Of a stretch of DNA of 47,206 nt, positions 1 through 8,432 are shown piece by piece. The position numbers and the translations under genes are program-made. Under the pieces are notes generated by a model. The model saw only the letters and a list, made by a program, of their open reading frames with translations. It made no database searches and was not told the DNA's origin. Within the stretch, counting starts at the first letter, position 1. Each line of letters opens with the position of its first letter. The DNA is taken from assembly GCA_903960845.1 (NCBI GenBank), contig CAJCCF010000006.1, positions 1 through 47,206 on the forward strand, given 5' to 3'. This stretch comes from an uncultured Verrucomicrobiota bacterium (GTDB lineage: Bacteria > Verrucomicrobiota > Verrucomicrobiia > Verrucomicrobiales > Verrucomicrobiaceae).

Positions 1-593
<593 letters not shown>

Positions 594-627
594 CTAATTC
601 GTTGATTATCAGTGTGTTTCTTTTTTA

Positions 628-659
628 GCGCGCCTTCCATGAGCTGAATCAAGGCGCGC
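628..659. repeat. Inverted repeat GCGCGCCTT / AAGGCGCGC
   Basis: Nine-base perfect arms (628-636 and 651-659) flank a 14-base loop in the dnaK upstream region. A T run lies on the left (plus strand), so on the minus strand, the direction of dnaK, the stem is followed by A residues. It is therefore not a usual intrinsic terminator there. It may sit in the dnaK leader or simply separate the two genes. Confidence 0.4.
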
Positions 660-672
660 CGAAATGCCATTT

Positions 673-722
673 TTGGCACAATTGGTCGCCACGTTTGGCA
701 CTTTGGCCGAGATAGCTGGCAC
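673..722 (+). repeat. Three phased TTGGCAC-like words
   Basis: TTGGCAC occurs at 673-679 and 695-701 and CTGGCAC at 716-722, so the copies are 22 and 21 bases apart, about two helical turns. The last two continue as TGGCACTTTGGC. They lie between the dnaK palindrome and the stop of the PmoA-like gene. The phasing suggests binding on one DNA face, but no function is proven. Confidence 0.35.
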
Positions 723-728
723 TTTGGC

Positions 729-1697
729 TCACTTCTTCGCTGGCCACAGCTCCGGCACTGGCAGTTCAGTGAAGGCTTTCCATTGCGCCTCGCTTTGCGC
801 CTGGGTCGCCACTCCATCGTGAACCCATAGGGCGTAACGGACGCGGAGCTTCCGGGCCTCCGTGACTTCGACCGGTGTGTCGAGGCTGAGGCAGCAGCCC
901 ATCCAGCCATCATTGCGAACGTGAAAGGCTGTGGGGTTGTGCGGATTCATCGGGTGATTCATCAGGGTGATGCCGGCAAAACCGTCGGTATCGTTGGTGA
1001 TGCGGCCGCTGTAGTCACACCAGCGCGCGGGCTTGCGGAAAACCTGCTCCTCATTGAGCTGGCCTTCAGAGTTTAGAATGCGCCCGCCGCCATCGATCAC
1101 GCCGATGCTTTTCGCCATGCGCACGGCCACGAGGCCAAATCCTGTGGCACCAAAGGTCGCCGTCTTGCCTTTCGGCGGCGTGAACTCCAGGTCGATGAGC
1201 ATGAGCCAGCTCTTCGCGCCATCGAGCGGCCGGATCTCGGTGCGGCGGACTTCGATGAGTTGCACGGACTTGTCGGCCTCGCTGATCCAATGATTCACCA
1301 TGCGCATGGCGGCGAGTTCATCGCTGTCCTCGTAACCCTCGCGTGAAACTTCGACATTCACGATGCGGCCCTGCTTCTTTGCGTAATCACCCCAGAAGTC
1401 GAGCTCATTGACCATGTTGTGCGTGACCCAGACGCTGTTGTGATGGCTGTGCGTCAGCGGATCATGCGGATGCCCCATGCGCGTAAGGCCCGCCTCTTTG
1501 GAAGCCCGGATCGGATACCAGAAGGGCCGCATGTCCTGCGGATCAAAATGCATCGCCGTGAGCTCACGGCCATTGAGCTGAAAGGAGGTGATGTGATGCG
1601 GCATCGGAACCGCCTGCACCCGGGGCACTGGCCTGGCCGTAGGAAGCTGCGCGCTGAGGCACAGAGGAATGAGCAGGGGCAGAATCACGAATCGCAT
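729..1697 (-). CDS. Secreted PmoA-family (DUF6807) protein
   Basis: This is a 322-residue protein with a signal peptide (MRFVILPLLIPLCLSAQ). The body matches what I know of DUF6807, annotated as PmoA-like and common in Planctomycetes and Verrucomicrobia. Typical pieces are RPFWYPI near residue 60, GHPHDPLTHSHHNSVWV near residues 75-92 (several His), and the late MNHPMNPHNPTAFHVRNDGW. Despite the name there is no evidence of methane oxidation. Members often lie among sugar-degradation genes, and a beta-sandwich carbohydrate-related role is plausible. It ends 27 bases before the SOUL gene start region in the same orientation and may share its transcript. The exact reaction is unknown. Confidence 0.8.
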   Translation of the reverse strand: MRFVILPLLIPLCLSAQLPTARPVPRVQAVPMPHHITSFQLNGRELTAMHFDPQDMRPFWYPIRASKEAGLTRMGHPHDPLTHSHHNSVWVTHNMVNELDFWGDYAKKQGRIVNVEVSREGYEDSDELAAMRMVNHWISEADKSVQLIEVRRTEIRPLDGAKSWLMLIDLEFTPPKGKTATFGATGFGLVAVRMAKSIGVIDGGGRILNSEGQLNEEQVFRKPARWCDYSGRITNDTDGFAGITLMNHPMNPHNPTAFHVRNDGWMGCCLSLDTPVEVTEARKLRVRYALWVHDGVATQAQSEAQWKAFTELPVPELWPAKK

Positions 1698-1724
1698 CCA
1701 CCCACTACGCCGCGCCGGAGCTCG

Positions 1725-2318
1725 TCATTTCGCCTTCACGCGAAGCAGCACTTCATTGCGCCGCATGAATCCGGGCGTCCAGGGCGGATCGTAAAAGGCA
1801 AACAACGGCGAGCCTTCCACCTCCACACCCTGCTTGAGTACCCAGGCCTGCAGCACAGCGAGTTTCTCCGCCTCCTTGACGCTGTTGCTCACGCCGGAGA
1901 ACCGCAGGGCGACCACTTTCACCGCAGGGATCCGGTCCAGCTTCACCTCGCCCTTGGGCAGAGGCAGGCCTTTGGCAACGCTCTTCTGAGGCATGACGAA
2001 ACTCATGGAAGACTCCTTCTCCCCGCGCTCAATGATGACCGGCGTGGTCATGGAAATCTTCTCAGACTTCTCGTTCTGGCCGTCGATGAAACGAAACAGT
2101 TTCATGAAGCCACCATCCATGTTTTTCGAGCGTTTATCGCTCGCCGGCATCGACACTTTTGCGAGATGCAGCGTGTCATACTCGCGCAATTCAAAGGCAC
2201 CCTCCTGTCTCACCAGCTTGTAGGCTGCCGTCTCCGTCGCCGCGCGGGAATTGGTGACAAAGAAGAAGCCTGTGGCGAGCAGGACAAGACTTGGAATGAT
2301 CCAGAACATGCGTTTCAT
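1725..2318 (-). CDS. SOUL family heme-binding protein
   Basis: A 197-residue protein with an N-terminal hydrophobic segment (residues about 4-22) that could be a signal peptide or membrane anchor. The SOUL fold is indicated by YKLVRQEGAFELREYDT, GFMKLFRFIDGQN, KISMTTPVI, SSMSFVMPQK and the C-terminal YDPPWTPGFMRRNEVLL. SOUL/HBP proteins bind tetrapyrroles, and bacterial members are usually exported and poorly understood. It starts 93 bases from the divergent SGNH hydrolase and is followed by the PmoA-like gene. Family assignment is firm; physiological function is not known. Confidence 0.88.
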   Translation of the reverse strand: MKRMFWIIPSLVLLATGFFFVTNSRAATETAAYKLVRQEGAFELREYDTLHLAKVSMPASDKRSKNMDGGFMKLFRFIDGQNEKSEKISMTTPVIIERGEKESSMSFVMPQKSVAKGLPLPKGEVKLDRIPAVKVVALRFSGVSNSVKEAEKLAVLQAWVLKQGVEVEGSPLFAFYDPPWTPGFMRRNEVLLRVKAK

Positions 2319-2410
2319 GATACCACCACACTCCTGTTCCGGGGAAAATATGAAAGCGGTTTCGATTTTATGATTGTCGCCGCATTTTCATCCCGTCAGT
2401 GTAGCCACCC

Positions 2411-3184
2411 ATGAAATTCACCGCACTCGCTCTCTCCGTCTTTCTCTCAATCGCCGTTTCAACCCGGGCCCAGACTCCGGCTCCCGCCGCTAGGCCGACC
2501 GCACCTGTTGTTATACTTCCTCCACAGGCTCCGGACGTCGCCGCACCGAAGGTCGGACCGGATGGCAAACCCAACGCAGGCTTCGTCGCCGCTCATGAAC
2601 GCTTCTTGAAAATCGCCCGGGAAGGCAAAACCGACCTCGTCTTTCTTGGCGACTCCATCACCGCTGGCTGGGGCAGCCAGAAAGCCATCTGGGACAAGGC
2701 TTTCGGCGCTTATCATCCAGCCAACTTCGGCATTGGAGGCGACCGCACTCAGCACGTCCTGTGGCGCATCACCAATGGTGAACTCGACGGCATCAAACCC
2801 AAGGCCGTCGTGCTCATGATCGGCACCAACAACTCTGCCACCGATTCCGTCGAAGGCATCGCCAAAGGCGTCACGGTCATTGTCGAAACCATCCGCGCCA
2901 GGCAGCCGCAGGCCAAGATTCTCCTGCTCGCCATCTTCCCGCGCGGCGACAAGCCCACCGGCAAGCTGGGTGCAGCCAACGAGAAGCTCAAAAAGGTCAA
3001 CGCCATCATCGCCAAGCTTGATGACGGCAAGAACATCCACTTCCTCGACATCGGCTCCAAGTTCCCGCAACCCGATGGCGCACTCACCAAGGATGTCATG
3101 CCCGACTTCCTCCACCTCTCCCCGGTCGGCTACCAGATCTGGGCCGACGCGATCAGTCCACAACTGGCGAAGCTGATGAAGTAG
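2411..3184 (+). CDS. Secreted SGNH/GDSL hydrolase, PAF-acetylhydrolase-like
   Basis: This 257-residue protein carries a signal peptide (MKFTALALSVFLSIAVSTRA) and a proline-rich linker. The SGNH blocks are in order: FLGDSITAGWG (catalytic Ser near residue 82), the FGIGGDRTQHVLWR Gly block, MIGTNNSA with the oxyanion Asn, and DFLHLSPVGYQIW with the catalytic Asp and His. This fits the subfamily often annotated as platelet-activating factor acetylhydrolase IB subunit, which in these bacteria probably removes acyl groups from carbohydrates. It is likely periplasmic. The substrate cannot be read from the sequence. Confidence 0.9.
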   Translation: MKFTALALSVFLSIAVSTRAQTPAPAARPTAPVVILPPQAPDVAAPKVGPDGKPNAGFVAAHERFLKIAREGKTDLVFLGDSITAGWGSQKAIWDKAFGAYHPANFGIGGDRTQHVLWRITNGELDGIKPKAVVLMIGTNNSATDSVEGIAKGVTVIVETIRARQPQAKILLLAIFPRGDKPTGKLGAANEKLKKVNAIIAKLDDGKNIHFLDIGSKFPQPDGALTKDVMPDFLHLSPVGYQIWADAISPQLAKLMK

Positions 3185-3200
3185 CCGGCTGCTACCGCGT

Positions 3201-3258
3201 GATGAGCATGGCGCCTGGAAAACAAGGATTACCGCCGTTTTCCAAGAGCCTGCTCATC
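3201..3258. repeat. Long interrupted hairpin between two plus-strand genes
   Basis: GATGAGCA (3201-3208) pairs with TGCTCATC (3251-3258). GGC (3210-3212) can pair with GCC (3248-3250), and TGGAAAAC (3216-3223) with GTTTTCCA (3237-3244). No T tract follows on either side, so it is not a standard intrinsic terminator. It may stabilise the end of the upstream mRNA or be a dispersed repeat. Confidence 0.5.
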
Positions 3259-3310
3259 ATGTGAAGCGACAACGGCATCAGCCCGCTCATGAAATAGCAT
3301 CCCGTTCACC

Positions 3311-4543
3311 ATGAGCTCCACCACCGTCTCCCGTCGCGATTTCATCCGCCTTGGCACCCTGGGCGCCGCAGCGGCGAATGCCTCAACCCTTCACGCCGCC
3401 GCAGCACCAGCAAGGCCACCCCTTCTGACGCCGGATGCGGACTTTCAAGATGTGTCGCGGGGGAGTCCGAAGCCGCACACGCTGACGGGTGCAGCACAGG
3501 CCGAAGCGCGGCTCACCGCCGAGACGTGGCGGCTTGAAATCACGGCAGACCCGTTCACCGAAGAGCCGCACACAAAGGTGGCGGCGACCCTCGATCATCC
3601 GCTCACCCTGGCCGATGGCAGCGCGCTCGATTTGCCGAAACTCATGGAACTGGGCAGGAAGCATCAGGTCCACTTCCTGAAAGCGATGCAGTGCCTGAAC
3701 ATCGACACCCCGCTGGGTCAGGGCCTCTGGACCGGCGTGCCGTTGCGCGAGGTGTTGAAGCTCTGCGGCAGGATGACAAACGTGCGCCGCATCTACTTCT
3801 GGGGCTTTCACAACAACGACCCGAAACAGATTTTCAAATCTTCCGTGAGCTACACGCAGTGCATGGAAACCGCGCCGGGCGATCTGCCGGTGTTTCTCGC
3901 CTACCGGCTCAATGGCAAGCCCCTCTCACCCGAACGCGGCGGGCCTGTGCGCATGATCGTACCCTGGTCGCATGGCTATAAATCCATCAAATGGCTGCAG
4001 CACATCTTTGTCACCAATGATGCGCGCAACAACGACACCTATGCCAGTGGCAACAATGATCCCGATTCCTTTCTGAAAACCGCAGCGTATGTCGACACCG
4101 GTCCGGACAAGATCAAAACAGGAGAACCAGTATTCCTCACCGGCCAGGTCATCAGCGGCCTCTCCGGCGTCAAACGCGTGGAATATTGGCTGCGCCGGGT
4201 CGAGGGCAACCCCGCGAAGCTCGCCGATGACGCGCCCGAACTGCTGCGTGGTCCGTGGACGCCGTGCGAACTCGAAGCACAGCCTGACTGGAACTCGATC
4301 CTGCCTGCGGGAGTGAGCCCGCAAAACGTGCTCGGCTTCAACCAGGCCTCCGGCAGACCGAACTCCTGGCCGCCGCGTTACGGCATGTGCTCCTACATGG
4401 CCGTTCTCAAAGACCTGAAGCCCGGACATTACGAACTCCGCGCCCGCAGTGTCGATCTGAACGACTATGCGCAGCCGGAGCCCAGGCCCTCGCAGAAAAG
4501 CGGCAAGAACTCGATTCAAGTCCGACGCTTTGAGGTCGTCTGA
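3311..4543 (+). CDS. Tat-exported sulfite-oxidase-like molybdopterin oxidoreductase
   Basis: A 410-residue protein beginning with a twin-arginine signal (SRRDFIRLG, residues 7-15), which fits a periplasmic enzyme exported with its cofactor. The central domain resembles the oxidoreductase molybdopterin-binding fold of the sulfite oxidase/SoxC family. KAMQCLN places a Cys at about residue 128, the expected Mo ligand. LGQGLWTGVPLREVL and GGPVRMIVPWSHGYKSIKWL are typical. The C-terminal part (about 270-410) resembles the Mo-co dimerisation domain. The electron acceptor and substrate are unknown; no dedicated cytochrome is adjacent. Confidence 0.85.
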   Translation: MSSTTVSRRDFIRLGTLGAAAANASTLHAAAAPARPPLLTPDADFQDVSRGSPKPHTLTGAAQAEARLTAETWRLEITADPFTEEPHTKVAATLDHPLTLADGSALDLPKLMELGRKHQVHFLKAMQCLNIDTPLGQGLWTGVPLREVLKLCGRMTNVRRIYFWGFHNNDPKQIFKSSVSYTQCMETAPGDLPVFLAYRLNGKPLSPERGGPVRMIVPWSHGYKSIKWLQHIFVTNDARNNDTYASGNNDPDSFLKTAAYVDTGPDKIKTGEPVFLTGQVISGLSGVKRVEYWLRRVEGNPAKLADDAPELLRGPWTPCELEAQPDWNSILPAGVSPQNVLGFNQASGRPNSWPPRYGMCSYMAVLKDLKPGHYELRARSVDLNDYAQPEPRPSQKSGKNSIQVRRFEVV

Positions 4544-4567
4544 CACCACCTGAAAACCCATACCGCC

Positions 4568-5422
4568 ATGAAACATCTCCCCCTATTTCTTCTTCTCAAT
4601 TCGACCCTTTTTGCCGCTGAACTCAGCGAGTCGAAACAAAAAGTGCTGGCAATCGCGGCGCAGAATCAGGTCGAGCTGCGCCTTGATCAATCCTATGCGG
4701 ACAACGACAATCCAAAGCAGAAGGTCGATCTTTATCTGCCAGGAAAACGCAACAGCAGCAAACCTTTGCCTGTCGTGGCTTTCATTCACGGCGGCGGCTG
4801 GGTGAATGGTGACCGGCTTGGCTACGCAGCCGCCGCGATCCAACTCGCGCGCACGGGAGACTATGCGGCGGTAACTGTCGGTTATCGGCTCACCAAAGAG
4901 GCGCACTGGCCCGAGCAGATCTATGATTGCAAGGCTGCCATCCGCTGGATTCGTGGTCACGCACAGGAGCTGAATCTCGATGCTGACCGGATCGCGGTTT
5001 GGGGCAGTTCGGCCGGCGGACATCTCTCCTCACTGCTCGGCACCAGCGGCGGTGTGAAGGCGCTCGAAGGCCGGATCGGCCCCTTCACCAGCCTGAGCAG
5101 CCGCGTGGCCGGCGCGGTCAATCTCTGCGGCCCGGAAGATTTTACCAAGGCCCTCATGTTCGACAAGACAGGCAACCCAATCATCCAGGACGACGCCGTC
5201 ATCGGCCTGCTCGGCGGCAACTACGAGGAGCAGCACGATGCCGCCGTTGCAGCATCACCGCTGACTTATGTGAGCGCGGATGATCCGCCATTCATCACCT
5301 TCCATGGCACGACAGATCAGCGTGTCGCTTTTCTTCATGCGGAGGCGATTCACGCCGCCCTGAAAAAACCGGCGTGCCATCGCTGCTCGTGCCGATCACT
5401 GGAGGCGGCCACGGCTCCGTGA
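4568..5422 (+). CDS. Alpha/beta hydrolase (carboxylesterase), first half of a frameshifted fusion
   Basis: The readable frame encodes 284 residues with a signal peptide and an esterase/BD-FAE-like domain. Visible parts are the HGGGW oxyanion motif (from residue 74), the nucleophile elbow GSSAG (Ser near 148), and PPFITFHGTTDQRVAF with the probable catalytic Asp. The frame then loses homology-like sequence after AIHAALKK. The catalytic His region, VPITGGGHGSVSHPE, continues in another frame. Adding one A to the A6 run at 5363-5368 joins the two frames as one esterase-DUF1080 protein. The last 20 or so residues of this ORF are therefore probably out-of-frame junk. Confidence 0.8.
   Translation: MKHLPLFLLLNSTLFAAELSESKQKVLAIAAQNQVELRLDQSYADNDNPKQKVDLYLPGKRNSSKPLPVVAFIHGGGWVNGDRLGYAAAAIQLARTGDYAAVTVGYRLTKEAHWPEQIYDCKAAIRWIRGHAQELNLDADRIAVWGSSAGGHLSSLLGTSGGVKALEGRIGPFTSLSSRVAGAVNLCGPEDFTKALMFDKTGNPIIQDDAVIGLLGGNYEEQHDAAVAASPLTYVSADDPPFITFHGTTDQRVAFLHAEAIHAALKKPACHRCSCRSLEAATAP
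5363..5368 (+). other. A6 homopolymer at the frameshift point
   Basis: The six-A run follows CTG and precedes CCGGCG. Reading it as seven A restores one open frame, giving ALKKTGVPSLLVPITGGGHG across the joint. A genuine indel, an assembly error or transcriptional slippage on the run are all possible. Confidence 0.7.
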
Positions 5423-6159
5423 GTCATCCCGAAGTCAAAAAGCGTGGCGAGCAGTTCACCGCCCGGCACCTGCGCGGCATTGCCACCGAAATCGACGTGA
5501 CACCGATCCCCGCTCTCTCTGAAACCATCACGCTCTTCACCGGCCCTGAGCTCAGCGGATTCAAAAAGCCGTTCGGCACCTGGCAAAGCGCGCAGAGCCT
5601 CACGCTGGACCCGGCAAACGCGAAGGCCTTTCAGCTCACGCCCGGCACCGGCATCTTCGTGAACAGTGCCGCCGGCAAAACGAATGATCTGTTCAGCCTG
5701 GCCGAGCATGGCGACTGCGAGCTGCACGTGGAATTCTGCGTGCCACAGGGCTCCAATTCCGGCGTTTATCTCATGGGCCGCTACGAGGTGCAGATCCTCG
5801 ACAGCTTTGGCAAAAAGGAACTCAAATTCAGCGACTGCGGCGGCTTGTACCAGAGCCACCTGCCAGCGCCCGCCTTCACCGGCAAACCACCTGCAGTGAA
5901 TGCCAGCAAAGCTCCCGGCGAGTGGCAGAGTTTTGACATCACTTTCCGCGCGCCGCGTTTTGATGCCGGTGGCACGAAGACGGAAAATGCCAGGTTCATC
6001 AAAGTCCTCCACAACGGCCAGCTCTTGCATGAAAATGTCGAGGTCAACGCTCCAACACGTTCCGCCGCATTCAATGATGAGAAGCCGCTTGGCCCACTGA
6101 AGATTCAGGGCGATCACGGGCCTGTTGCCTTTCGCAATCTGACGCTCAAAAAGCTGTGA
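5374..6159 (+). CDS. Esterase C-terminus plus DUF1080 (3-keto-disaccharide hydrolase) domain
   Basis: This frame starts formally at a GTG but really continues the upstream esterase, supplying its catalytic His (GGGHG near the start). After a linker, FTGPELSGF begins a DUF1080 domain (about residues 50-261), a concanavalin-like fold. The motif SNSGVYLMGRYEVQILDSFG is diagnostic. DUF1080 enzymes are linked to 3-keto-glycoside hydrolysis and are abundant in Verrucomicrobia and Planctomycetes. Secretion would depend on the signal peptide of the first half. If the frameshift is real this half is probably not expressed as a separate active protein. Confidence 0.75.
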   Translation: MPSLLVPITGGGHGSVSHPEVKKRGEQFTARHLRGIATEIDVTPIPALSETITLFTGPELSGFKKPFGTWQSAQSLTLDPANAKAFQLTPGTGIFVNSAAGKTNDLFSLAEHGDCELHVEFCVPQGSNSGVYLMGRYEVQILDSFGKKELKFSDCGGLYQSHLPAPAFTGKPPAVNASKAPGEWQSFDITFRAPRFDAGGTKTENARFIKVLHNGQLLHENVEVNAPTRSAAFNDEKPLGPLKIQGDHGPVAFRNLTLKKL

Positions 6160-6177
6160 TGCGCTGTGGGGGGATGA

Positions 6178-8163
6178 TCAATATCTCTGCGCCCCGAGGA
6201 TTGACCGGGTCAGTGCATCGGCTGAGTTCGCGCCTGCGTTGTCCGTGTAGGTGTCTTGTTGGTTAGGCATGGCCGATAAAATCGCCAGGTGCGCCTGGGG
6301 CAATGGGCCCGTAGCCATCGCCGCCTGATAGTGATGTCGCGCTCTCCGATAGTTTTTCGTGTGGGCAAAAATGGCCCCCAGACAAAGATTCGAATCCCTG
6401 AAATGCGGAGACACCCGAACCGCTTTGAGAAAGGCCTCCGTTGCCTGCGGCAGACGATTCAGATGATAGAGTGCCACACCCTGGTGGTGGAGCATCCGTA
6501 TATTTTCCGGAGACTCGAGAAGTAGCGCCTCACTCTCCTTCAACGACTTTTCATACTGTCGATAATTGACCAGCATGATGGCCAGATTTTCTCTCGCCAT
6601 CCCAAAATTAGGACTCAGAGAGACCGATTTTTCCAGACAGGAAATGACCTCATCAGGGTTTTCCCCTCCTTTCATCACCAGGGCCGTAGCCAGCCCATTC
6701 CATGCGCGGGCGCGCTGCGGACATTTGGCAATGACGTCCCGGTAGATGGTCTCGTCATCACGCAGCACTTCATTGCGGGCCAGCGTCGCAGTGCCGAGTG
6801 CAATCACCCAAACAGCCGTAACCATCCAAAGTGCGCGTTTTTTCGCCACCATCGGAGCCCATGCCTCCTTAAAGCAGTTCAGGAGTGCCGCGAACACAAA
6901 GAACACGCCAACCGAAGGCAGGTATGACCGGTGCTCCGCCATCAAGTCGGGAAGCGGAATCAGGCTCGAAGAGGGAGTCAGGGTGATGAAAAACCAAAGG
7001 ATGCCGAAGAAGCCCAGGCTGCCCATTTGACCAACCAGCCGCCGATGCCACAGCCAGCCGGCGTAGAGCAACGCAAGGATGCCATGAAAAGCCAGAATGA
7101 ACCTGATGTCCCGGATGGAACTGATCAGCGGAAACTCCGGATCGAAGTTCTGATTCACAGGCACGATCAGCATTTGCAGGTAATGCAGGCAGACACAGGC
7201 CTGGGTCACCGCGTAGTCGAACGGAGAAAACTGGATCAAGCCAATGTTCGTGATGTTGATCACACTCCAAAGACTCCCGTCTCCTGTCTGCACCCAGGAC
7301 GTGACCATCAGCAAGACCGGAACCACAGGAAGCAGCACCAGCACTGGCAGACATCTTTGCAGCGCTCTTTTCCAGGACGTTCCAAGACAGATGATGTCCA
7401 TCAGAAGGATCATCACTGGCGCCGTGGCGCCTATCTCCTTTGAAAGCATTGCGGCAAGGACCGCAAGCGGGACAAGAGCGCGCATCAGCCACCCGCTCCA
7501 AAGGCCTGCGGATAAATGCCCGCCCAAAAAAAGCGCTGCCGCCGCCAGATAAAACATCGTGGACAAAGACTCGAATCTCTGGACGACATAAGTCACTGAT
7601 TCAGTGGCCAGCGGATGCACCGTGAATAGCAGGGCGGCTGCGGCCGGAGCAAAAAGAGAACCTGCTGAAGTGGTCTTTTGACCACGCCGGATCAGCAGCG
7701 AGAGAATGACAAAGATCAGGCAACCATTCACCGCGTGGATCAGCATGTTCACCATCCGGTAGCCTGCAGGGTCCGCACCGCCAGCGAGCCGGTTCCAGTA
7801 GAAGGTGGCATAAGTCACCGGACGCATGATAAAATTCAGGGCGGTGTCAGGATCAAGACCGATACGCTGCGCATTTCTAACAAACTCAATGAAATTAAGC
7901 GGATACAAAAAACTGTCTGAAGTTCTCAGCAGTGCATTATCCATTAAATACTGCCGGTCATCCAGCACCACCCCATGGTGCAGCGCGGGCAGGTAAATTC
8001 CAAAAGCCGCCGTGACGATGAGCAGCAGGACCAGCCAATGCGCTTTTCTGCGATCCTTTGAATCTGCAGCAGGAGCCTCAATCGTGGCGGGCGAAGGCGC
8101 TGCCAATGTGGCATGCGCATCGGGGCGGGCGCGGTCGCAAGAAGAATCGGTGATGGTGGACAT
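6178..8163 (-). CDS. Multi-pass membrane protein with C-terminal TPRs (TMTC/GT-C-like)
   Basis: This 661-residue protein has a soluble N-terminus, about ten hydrophobic segments between residues 40 and 440, and a C-terminal tetratricopeptide region (about 470-640). Repeat-like pieces include NGLATALVMKG, CLEKSVSLSPNFGMARENLA and HHQGVALYHLNRLPQATEAFLKAV. The first loop contains LHHGVVLDD, a DD motif like the first-loop acidic motif of GT-C glycosyltransferases. The architecture resembles TMTC-type O-mannosyltransferase proteins. Acceptor and sugar are unknown. It is convergent with the DUF1080 gene. Confidence 0.75.
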   Translation of the reverse strand: MSTITDSSCDRARPDAHATLAAPSPATIEAPAADSKDRRKAHWLVLLLIVTAAFGIYLPALHHGVVLDDRQYLMDNALLRTSDSFLYPLNFIEFVRNAQRIGLDPDTALNFIMRPVTYATFYWNRLAGGADPAGYRMVNMLIHAVNGCLIFVILSLLIRRGQKTTSAGSLFAPAAAALLFTVHPLATESVTYVVQRFESLSTMFYLAAAALFLGGHLSAGLWSGWLMRALVPLAVLAAMLSKEIGATAPVMILLMDIICLGTSWKRALQRCLPVLVLLPVVPVLLMVTSWVQTGDGSLWSVINITNIGLIQFSPFDYAVTQACVCLHYLQMLIVPVNQNFDPEFPLISSIRDIRFILAFHGILALLYAGWLWHRRLVGQMGSLGFFGILWFFITLTPSSSLIPLPDLMAEHRSYLPSVGVFFVFAALLNCFKEAWAPMVAKKRALWMVTAVWVIALGTATLARNEVLRDDETIYRDVIAKCPQRARAWNGLATALVMKGGENPDEVISCLEKSVSLSPNFGMARENLAIMLVNYRQYEKSLKESEALLLESPENIRMLHHQGVALYHLNRLPQATEAFLKAVRVSPHFRDSNLCLGAIFAHTKNYRRARHHYQAAMATGPLPQAHLAILSAMPNQQDTYTDNAGANSADALTRSILGAQRY

Positions 8164-8432
8164 GGCGTGCTGGATTGTTTATCGACGCCATTCTGGACCC
8201 CCGGTCCTGTGGCAGCCAAATCACACCCTTTGTCATGATGATGCTTCGAATGGCTGGCGTTCAGCACTGTTCAGGTGTGGCACCAGACGCCACGCGACAG
8301 CTTCGCGGCCTTCGATCGCCATGGGCCAGATCAAGCATCGTCATGCGCCCGCCAAAAAAGTTCAAGTGCGTGAGATTGTCCCCGATCAAAGGCGGCATGA
8401 TGTCCGACTGTCCACCCGTTCTCTTGCACCCC
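8164..8432. other. Divergent intergenic region, 269 bases
   Basis: This lies between the divergent TPR membrane protein and the FG-GAP protein. An in-frame extension of the FG-GAP frame into it (from 8175) is judged spurious because the signal peptide starts at 8433. It presumably holds both promoters; I see no convincing motif, RNA gene or repeat. Confidence 0.5.

Noticed and set aside
8175-8432. Extended start of the FG-GAP protein
   Set aside because: A clear signal peptide begins at 8433; the upstream part has no secreted-protein character.
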